From contig CAQTPN010000016.1 of assembly GCA_948888345.1 (NCBI GenBank), positions 1 through 11,318 of the forward strand: a DNA stretch of 11,318 bases, written 5' to 3'. The notes under the pieces were generated by a model, which worked only from the letters and a program-made list of their open reading frames with translations, did not search any database and was not told the origin of the DNA. This stretch comes from an uncultured bacterium (GTDB taxonomy: Bacteria > Cyanobacteriota > Vampirovibrionia > Gastranaerophilales > Gastranaerophilaceae). Below, one piece after another: positions 7,001 to 11,318 of this stretch (position 1 is its first letter; each line of letters starts with the position of its first letter). The position numbers and the translations under genes were made by a program.

Positions 7001-7834
7001 GACAGGGTTTTGTATCTTAATTGAGCGGAAAATTTCATCCGCCTTGTTATTTTTATTTAGAATTATTGGTTTTTCATTCAAAAAACGTTCAAAATCGAAT
7101 TCAAGTGCGCCAAGAAAACCTTTTCTTGTGCAGCCGTATTCATCATAGGCTATGAAAAATTCTTTAATATCTTTTTTAATATGGTTTAAATATTGAAAAA
7201 GAGCGGGGGTTATTTCATCAGCATCATCCAGAATAACGTATTTATAAGAATTCTTAGTATTTTCATAAATGAATTTAAAAATATCTGTCTGTCTTAGATA
7301 GTCAAATGCTCTGAAATCAAGGGTTTTTTTCTTATAAAGATTAAGCGCGTTTTTAATATCTGAATAAAAAGGGTCAAGGAGAATTTTTGATTTTTCCTTG
7401 ATTTCCTCCGGGGTAAGTGCATTTAAAACGCACAGAGAATATCTTCTTAAAAGCTGATGGAGCAGGTTTACCTTTGAATTATACCCCTTGAACTGAATTT
7501 CATCTATAGCATTTTTAAAGATGTATTGACTTACCTCTAACCCTGAAAGATTCGGGGAGATTTTAGCATTTTCATCTTTAATTTGATTTTCAATCAATGG
7601 CCAGTTTTCTGAAATTTTATTATATACAAGGGCGAAAAATGTGTATACATTAAGGTTTGTGAGAGCTTCAATGTTTAATTTTTCTTTTGTTTTTTTAATG
7701 AATTCATTCTTTTTTTTGGAATTTTGAACAATTACAAGTATTTCATCCGCATTTATCCCGCTATTTAGAAGTTTTGCGTATGAATCTATAAGAATATCCG
7801 TTTTATTAGATTTTAGATTTCCATTGATTAACAT
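4034..7834 (-). CDS. Tandem superfamily I (UvrD/AddAB-like) helicase, N-terminal module degenerate
   Basis: This is a 1266-residue protein with two superfamily I modules. The C-terminal one (about 630-1266) has every motif: Q motif RPDQ (636-639), Walker A AGAGKTT (655-661), Ia VLTFMDSAARNF, Ib STIHG (711-715), Walker B EDEAQD (836-841), III CGDVNQAI (863-870), IV NYSNRN, V ILTLHKSKGDEFD (1160-1172) and VI LAYVGITRAKK (1224-1234). This predicts an active 3'-5' DNA translocase. The N-terminal module (1 to about 620) keeps the outline but not the chemistry. Its P-loop is GNLKSNKT (5-12) with the last Gly replaced by Asn, its Walker B equivalent is LDDADEITP (202-210), and motif V is replaced by IVSTAQKLI (511-519). 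That recalls the inactive helicase half of AddB. No nuclease domain is present in the chain; the next gene supplies one. Its ATG directly abuts the priA stop (TAGATG) and no good Shine-Dalgarno is visible, so translation is probably coupled to priA. The likely role is DNA end resection or recombinational repair, by inference. Confidence 0.85.
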   Translation of the reverse strand: MLINGNLKSNKTDILIDSYAKLLNSGINADEILVIVQNSKKKNEFIKKTKEKLNIEALTNLNVYTFFALVYNKISENWPLIENQIKDENAKISPNLSGLEVSQYIFKNAIDEIQFKGYNSKVNLLHQLLRRYSLCVLNALTPEEIKEKSKILLDPFYSDIKNALNLYKKKTLDFRAFDYLRQTDIFKFIYENTKNSYKYVILDDADEITPALFQYLNHIKKDIKEFFIAYDEYGCTRKGFLGALEFDFERFLNEKPIILNKNNKADEIFRSIKIQNPVIIENSTIESFIRADEMVDYTIEKINSLLLNSENKLSPSDISIITPNINDYLKIQLEKINAPVKYLSGSEKLAQNPIINSFLEILKLINNKNLRISPYLLRGILAKLLNIDFNLTLKIADDYEINSELSGDNIFKCLEKYTEYKKIEEFLVLTENIKDLKLSEQLYFLSEKYIPLTLENKNIIFKINQLLKQIRDFEAIFNNNVKKQDLIVQLENTIISENPLTGEVEQENAVIVSTAQKLIDNSINSKYTFLLDTTSSNWIKQDIGPLYNAWVFQKSWQKKSFELDDNIRCALDKTARILRKIYLLNSVSDKGKIYILSSVYDFLGVENFKGINHFFKKPENIIKPEEEKEFKIIPRPDQAPVLEYKGGKMAVNAVAGAGKTTIMLALILKLLENKVPVQNIFVLTFMDSAARNFKERIKSVCKNLVELPHISTIHGLALRILKENNNHTKLNLDVDFEILDEIKRSAIIKEIISNFGLDLSKSELYERGISAYKNQKNQNPDKLSPAFKRIYQTYKTTLISNNLIDYDDLLSYSLSLLKMNEEIRKYYQNLMQFIIEDEAQDSSEIQQELIKILSAKHNNLIRCGDVNQAITTTFSNADVEGFKKFIEENLNINMNYSNRNATGIIDFANSLIKYGGTVSRSAFLPVETKPVEGKNIIDKNSTLHFTFEEENEEKEFIINSIKKIKEDDQNSSIAILLRSNRSVSNWGEFISEFSALKFTTNSDTLNANPVFRAVLAVLNFINNPLNNKNVENCARTLMELGYYKTDFEIFDFINKLNTPFILGNNEYFAIFWDLKYFLSLWNLPAYEIAYKTGEFYFSKNNSQKANIPLVSAIVSKIFDRQKSFEYTIERLNNLSDKINRTGIKLISDKENEPDNNSIKILTLHKSKGDEFDYVFIPELYKDNLPLNIENIKLKDNTKFIESIKTYPKSEQQLKTDILDENFRLAYVGITRAKKKLYLTSAKNYKIFNKKQQKEPNELFTFEREKN
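4037..4043 (-). other. Possible -1 slippery heptamer at the helicase/nuclease junction
   Basis: Read on the minus strand, the end of the helicase gene is GAA AAA AAT TAA followed by TG, so the heptamer A AAA AAT sits in X-XXY-YYZ phase directly before the stop. A -1 slip there, or one extra A added by polymerase on the A7 run (4038-4044), leads through TTA into the nuclease ATG in frame, giving a fused helicase-nuclease chain. No clear stimulatory hairpin was identified, and ordinary stop-start coupling explains the layout as well, so this is tentative. Confidence 0.2.
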
Positions 7835-9880
7835 CTATAAAATATCCATAGGGTCAACATCGATAATCATTTTTATGTCATTTGGAAGGATAATTTTTCT
7901 TAAAAACGAAAGAATTATATTGTGCCCTTTTTCATCCAGTTTATTTTTTACAAGTATATTAAAGCGGAATTCCCCTCTGATTTTTTCTAAAATGCACGGT
8001 GCGGGACCCATTACAATAAGTCTTTCCGTTAGGCTCTGTTTATCAATCCAATCTTTTAGGCGCATAGCAATTTCCATTGCTGATTTTTCCGCACGGAAAT
8101 TATTATCCGAGCTTAAAATTATTCTTATAATTTTTGAAAAAGGCGGATAATCAAAAGCTTCCCTTATTTCTATTTCATTTTCAAAAAAGCTTTCATAATC
8201 CTGTTCGCGGGCCTTATCAAGGAAAATGTTTGAGTTGTTAAATGTCTGGAAAATTACCTTTCCTTCATCTTTACCGCGTCCGGAACGTCCTGCAACCTGG
8301 CAGAGAAGTGAAAAGCCGCGCTCGGAGCTTCTAAAATCAGGCAGATTGAAGCATAAATCAGCATTTATAACACCTACAAGCGTAACATTCGGGTTATCAA
8401 GCCCTTTTGCTATCATTTGTGTGCCGATTAGAATATCTATTTCACCGTTTTGGAAAGCTTCTAAAATTTCAAAATGTTCGTTTTTTTTGGTGAGGCTGTC
8501 TGAATCAAGCCTGTGGATTTTATAATCCGGGAATATTTTCCCTGCTATTTCTTCTACCCTCTGGGTGCCTGTGCCAAAGTTTTCCAGTGTTCCCTCGGCT
8601 TCACAATTTGTGCATTTTGTAAGGTTTTTTATTTCATAGCCGCAATAGTGGCAGCGGTGGGATTGGGTTTGAGAATGGTAAATTAAAGGTATGGCGCATT
8701 TGGGGCATTCTATTATGGTAGAACATTCCATGCACTGTGTATAGCTTGAAAAGCCGCGCCTGTTAATTAAAAGAATTACCTGATTTTTATTTTCGATAGT
8801 TTTTTTAATTTCATCCATTAAATATTTTGAAAAGATGCCGTTGTTTCCAAAACCGCGCTCCATGCGCATATCTACAACCTTTACCTTTGGAAGTTCGGCT
8901 TCATTGTACCTTTTGTTTAAAACAAAAAGAGAGTTTGTATTTTTTGCTTCATAATAACTTTGAATATCAGGGGTGGCACTTCCCAGAATTAATTTAGAGC
9001 CATCATTTAATTCTATAAGTTTTTTGGCTACTTCAACGGCAGAATACCTCGGGGCCGGCATGGTCTGTTTATATGCGGGGTCATTTTCTTCATCAATTAT
9101 TATTAAGCCTAAATTTTTAATCGGTGCAAAAACGGATGAGCGCGCGCCAAAGAGGATTTTTATTTCATCATTTCTTAATTTTTGCCACACTTTATATTTT
9201 TCTGCCTCTGTTATTGAACTGTGCCAGATGCCGACGGATGTCTTTCCGAAACGTTTTATTGTGCGGCTTGTTAATTGTGATACAAGGGCAATTTCAGGGG
9301 CTAAAAAAAGCACATTTTTGCCGTCTTTTATTGTATCTTCAATTAATTTAAAATAAATTTCCGTTTTTCCGGAGCCTGTAATGCCATAAAGGAGTGAGGT
9401 TTTGGAATTTACCTTTTTAATTTCTTCATAAACTTTCTTTTGAGTATCAGACAGGGTATTTTTTTCTTTTGATTTTTCTGTCTGCAATACTTTTAATTCT
9501 TTATTCGGTTTTCGGTAGTTTTTTAAATTTTTTTGGAAGAACTTTTCGGGAAGAGCTGTTTTTAAAACGGTAGGCAGGTCTGAAAAGTAATAATTTGCAA
9601 CCCATTCAAGCATGCGAAGATATTCAAGATTGAACATAGGTTCATTATCTAAAATTTCATCAATATATTTTGCCTTAATTCCTGCTTCAAGATAATCTGA
9701 AAATCCTACGACGTATCCTTTTATTTTTCTTCCGCCTTTTCCAAATGGCAAAGTTACAGGCTGTCCTATTTTAATTATCCCTTTCATATCATCAGGGATA
9801 AGGTATGAAAAGGTTTTTGTGCCAAGGGTTGAAATATCTACAAGACAAAGGGCGTATTTGTAATTATTAATTTTACTCAT
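7835..9880 (-). CDS. priA: Primosomal protein N' (replication restart helicase PriA)
   Basis: PriA recognises stalled or collapsed replication forks and D-loops, unwinds the lagging arm 3'-5', and reloads the replicative helicase. The 681-residue protein has the family layout: an N-terminal 3'-end-binding domain (1 to about 110), helicase lobe 1 with Walker A GITGSGKTE (166-174), and a cysteine-rich zinc region. Its eight cysteines are at 383, 386, 392, 395, 410, 413, 423 and 426. Lobe 2 follows with GTGTQRVEE, LIGTQMIAKGLD (484-495) and QVAGRSGR (528-535), then the PriA C-terminal domain. Motif II reads DEEN (263-266) where PriA normally has DEEH; the rest of the block (DPAYKQ...RY) is standard. 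The start follows the upstream stop by 5 nt, and its Shine-Dalgarno (AGAG) is poor, suggesting coupling. Downstream it abuts the large helicase gene with no gap. Identification is certain. Confidence 0.96.
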   Translation of the reverse strand: MSKINNYKYALCLVDISTLGTKTFSYLIPDDMKGIIKIGQPVTLPFGKGGRKIKGYVVGFSDYLEAGIKAKYIDEILDNEPMFNLEYLRMLEWVANYYFSDLPTVLKTALPEKFFQKNLKNYRKPNKELKVLQTEKSKEKNTLSDTQKKVYEEIKKVNSKTSLLYGITGSGKTEIYFKLIEDTIKDGKNVLFLAPEIALVSQLTSRTIKRFGKTSVGIWHSSITEAEKYKVWQKLRNDEIKILFGARSSVFAPIKNLGLIIIDEENDPAYKQTMPAPRYSAVEVAKKLIELNDGSKLILGSATPDIQSYYEAKNTNSLFVLNKRYNEAELPKVKVVDMRMERGFGNNGIFSKYLMDEIKKTIENKNQVILLINRRGFSSYTQCMECSTIIECPKCAIPLIYHSQTQSHRCHYCGYEIKNLTKCTNCEAEGTLENFGTGTQRVEEIAGKIFPDYKIHRLDSDSLTKKNEHFEILEAFQNGEIDILIGTQMIAKGLDNPNVTLVGVINADLCFNLPDFRSSERGFSLLCQVAGRSGRGKDEGKVIFQTFNNSNIFLDKAREQDYESFFENEIEIREAFDYPPFSKIIRIILSSDNNFRAEKSAMEIAMRLKDWIDKQSLTERLIVMGPAPCILEKIRGEFRFNILVKNKLDEKGHNIILSFLRKIILPNDIKMIIDVDPMDIL

Positions 9881-9885
9881 AGATT

Positions 9886-10263
9886 TTAGCTCTGTTTTTT
9901 CAGGATATTTAATTTATTTATTTCAAGCTTTTCAAAAATAGTTTTTTGAACTGCTGTACCTGTTGAATAGATGCTGTTTGCAGGAAGGATTTTTATGTTT
10001 GATGTAACGGGAGTAAGGGCGGTTACTGTCATGATATAATCTTTTGCGCCTGTTCTAAACAAAATATATCCGCTTTTAGACTGCATCTCAATAACTTCAT
10101 AGTTTAAATCATTCAAGATTGAAAGGGAGGTTAAAAACATATTATCTGCAGAAACACCAAAATTTTTACTTGATTCATCAAGGTATGAAACAGCATTTGA
10201 AGGCGCGTTTGTTATTATGAGGGTAAAAAATAATGTTAACAATATTAAAATTTTTCTCATCAT
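9886..10263 (-). CDS. Small secreted protein of unknown function
   Basis: I do not recognise this 125-residue protein. It begins MMRKILILL followed by a hydrophobic stretch to about residue 19 and ends a typical Sec signal peptide with PSNA (21-24), so cleavage after Ala24 is likely. No cysteine is present, so it is not a lipoprotein. The mature part (about 100 residues) has a helix-like segment (MFLTSLSILNDLNYEVIEM) followed by what reads as alternating strands (SGYILFRTG, DYIMTVTALTP, SNIKILPAN) and a C-terminal helix. This resembles a small alpha/beta domain such as is common in envelope proteins, but I assign no family. The start overlaps the polA stop by four bases (ATGA), and priA begins 5 nt after its stop, so it is an integral operon member. 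That is odd for an exported protein among DNA-replication genes. Confidence 0.8.
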   Translation of the reverse strand: MMRKILILLTLFFTLIITNAPSNAVSYLDESSKNFGVSADNMFLTSLSILNDLNYEVIEMQSKSGYILFRTGAKDYIMTVTALTPVTSNIKILPANSIYSTGTAVQKTIFEKLEINKLNILKKQS

Positions 10264-11318
10264 TTGCTGTCCTTCCAGGTTTTTCCAACCTTAACGTCTG
10301 CAACAAGGGGCACACTCAGAGGCTGGTCTAATTCCATAGCTTTAGTTACGATTTTTACGGCTTCTTCTATGCAATCGTTCTTAACTTCTAAAACAAGTTC
10401 ATCGTGCACCTGAAGAAGCATTTTTGCAGGTAGATTTTCTTTTTTAATGCTTTTATCAAGCTCTATCATTGCCATTTTAATTAAATCAGCCGCAGAACCC
10501 TGCAAGGGTGCATTTATTGCGGCACGCTCCGCAAATTCTCTTATTTTTGCGTTTCTTGAATTTAATTCTTCCCCCAAATAACGTTTTCTGCCATACAGTG
10601 TTTCTACATAGCCTGTTTCGTGGGCTTGAATAAGGGTGTTTGTTATGTAGGTGTTAATATTCGGGTATTGCCTAAAGTATTTATCAATAAAGGTTTGGGC
10701 TTCAATAGGTGTGATACCAAGACTGGATGCTAATCCGTATCGTGTTTGACCGTATACAATTCCAAAATTTACAGCCTTTGCTTTTCTTCTCATTTCTTTT
10801 GTAACATTTTCAGGTGTTACATCAAAAATTCTTGATGCAGTGAGTGTATGAATATCAACATCATGAGAAAACGCATCTATTAGGGCATAATCTTTTGAAA
10901 TGTGGGCTAAAAGCCTTAATTCGATTTGAGAGTAATCGGCTGCAAGTATTGAATAATCGCTTGAAGATGGAATAAAAGCAGCTCTTATTCTGTTTGAAAA
11001 CTCTGTTCTGATTGGTATATTTTGAAGGTTGGGGTCAGAACTTGACAGGCGGCCTGTTGTAGTTACTATTTGATTAAAATGTGTGTGTAATTTATTGTCT
11101 TTGCCTAATAACTTTGGTAAATTGTCCACATATGTGGTTTTTAGTTTCATCAAGGTTCTGTGCTCTAAAATATCACGGGCGATTTTATGTTCATCGGCTA
11201 AATCTTCAAGAATTTTTGCATTTGTTGAATATCCTGTTTTATTTTTTTTGCCGGGTTTAATTTTTAAAGTATCAAAAAGCACCTCTCCAACCTGTTTTGG
11301 AGAATTTATGTTAAAAAT
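10260..11318 (-). CDS. polA: DNA polymerase I, polymerase domain (5' end outside window)
   Basis: This is family A DNA polymerase, which fills gaps in excision repair and Okazaki-fragment maturation. The frame is open to the window edge, so only the last 352 residues are visible, starting with the thumb/palm segment FNINSPKQVGEVLF. Motif landmarks in visible numbering are TTTGRLSSSDPNLQNIP (87-103); motif A DYSQIELR with the first catalytic Asp at 128; motif B/O-helix RRKAKAVNFGIVYG with Arg177, Lys181, Phe185 and Tyr189; and motif C QVHDE with catalytic Asp306. The O-helix Phe is the E. coli-type residue. The protein ends KVGKTWKDSK as expected for a complete C terminus. Whether the 5'-nuclease and 3'-5' exonuclease domains are present cannot be seen. 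A GTG at 11282 lies in frame but is an internal Val codon, not a start. It heads the visible minus-strand gene block. Confidence 0.96.
   Translation of the reverse strand: MFNINSPKQVGEVLFDTLKIKPGKKNKTGYSTNAKILEDLADEHKIARDILEHRTLMKLKTTYVDNLPKLLGKDNKLHTHFNQIVTTTGRLSSSDPNLQNIPIRTEFSNRIRAAFIPSSSDYSILAADYSQIELRLLAHISKDYALIDAFSHDVDIHTLTASRIFDVTPENVTKEMRRKAKAVNFGIVYGQTRYGLASSLGITPIEAQTFIDKYFRQYPNINTYITNTLIQAHETGYVETLYGRKRYLGEELNSRNAKIREFAERAAINAPLQGSAADLIKMAMIELDKSIKKENLPAKMLLQVHDELVLEVKNDCIEEAVKIVTKAMELDQPLSVPLVADVKVGKTWKDSK
10270..10276 (-). promoter_or_regulatory. Strong Shine-Dalgarno inside the 3' end of polA
   Basis: GGAAGGA on the minus strand is the best ribosome binding site in the polA-priA block. 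It lies 6 nt before the first and 9 nt before the second of two adjacent ATG codons (10263 and 10260). Both spacings are workable: the first gives the classic ATGA overlap with the polA stop, while the second gives a protein one residue shorter. Its strength suggests that the secreted protein is translated efficiently on its own and not only by coupling. Confidence 0.6.

Noticed and set aside
4034..7834. Possibility that the long helicase is two genes joined by an assembly error
   Set aside because: The frame is continuous, the linker region (about 600-635) is ordinary coding sequence, and there is no start signal or stop between the modules.
8973..9356. 127-codon open frame on the plus strand opposite priA, with another frame inside it
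   Set aside because: It lies antisense to conserved PriA motifs and its translation shows no coherent domain; it is a shadow of priA.
11280..11282. GTG as a possible start of a short polA-like gene
   Set aside because: The frame stays open to the window edge and the residues before it (FNINSPKQVGE) match DNA polymerase I, so the GTG is an internal Val codon.

Overview
This is an AT-rich, gene-dense bacterial segment with two tightly packed blocks that converge near position 3436. The ribosomal protein L15, SecY and adenylate kinase sequences are bacterial. The SecY central part (FLDLFSGG..., LENLQKEEGEAGRRK) and the adenylate kinase N-terminal region look most like cyanobacterial-lineage proteins. 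With the low GC and the gene order, I would guess a non-photosynthetic relative of the Cyanobacteria (Vampirovibrionia/Melainabacteria, for example Gastranaerophilales). This is an inference from remembered family sequences, not the result of a search.

Plus strand, 19-3434: the distal end of a ribosomal-protein (spc-type) operon, rplO - secY - adk - map. These encode ribosomal protein L15, the translocon channel, a zinc-LID adenylate kinase and type I methionine aminopeptidase. The rplO-secY and secY-adk gaps each hold a perfect, T-tailed inverted repeat. A stronger intrinsic terminator follows map, but it lies inside the 3' coding region of the opposing gene.

Minus strand, 11318 down to 3438: polA (5' end outside the window) - small secreted protein of unknown function - priA - very large superfamily I helicase - small PD-(D/E)XK nuclease. 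The junctions are a 4-nt ATGA overlap, a 5-nt gap, an abutting TAG/ATG and a 1-nt TAATG overlap, so this is very probably one transcript with coupled translation. Three or four of its products act on DNA: gap-filling polymerase, replication-restart helicase and a helicase/nuclease pair.

The most interesting object is that helicase/nuclease pair. The 1266-residue protein carries two superfamily I modules: an N-terminal one with degenerate ATPase motifs and a C-terminal one with all motifs intact. The RecB-type nuclease is a separate 198-residue protein. This looks like a rearranged AddAB/RecBCD-type recombination machine, with the parts of AddA and AddB redistributed over two chains. A run of seven A at the junction is phased so that a -1 slip would fuse the two proteins. 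No RNA genes, mobile elements or CRISPR arrays were seen, and no gene-free stretch exceeds 90 bases.
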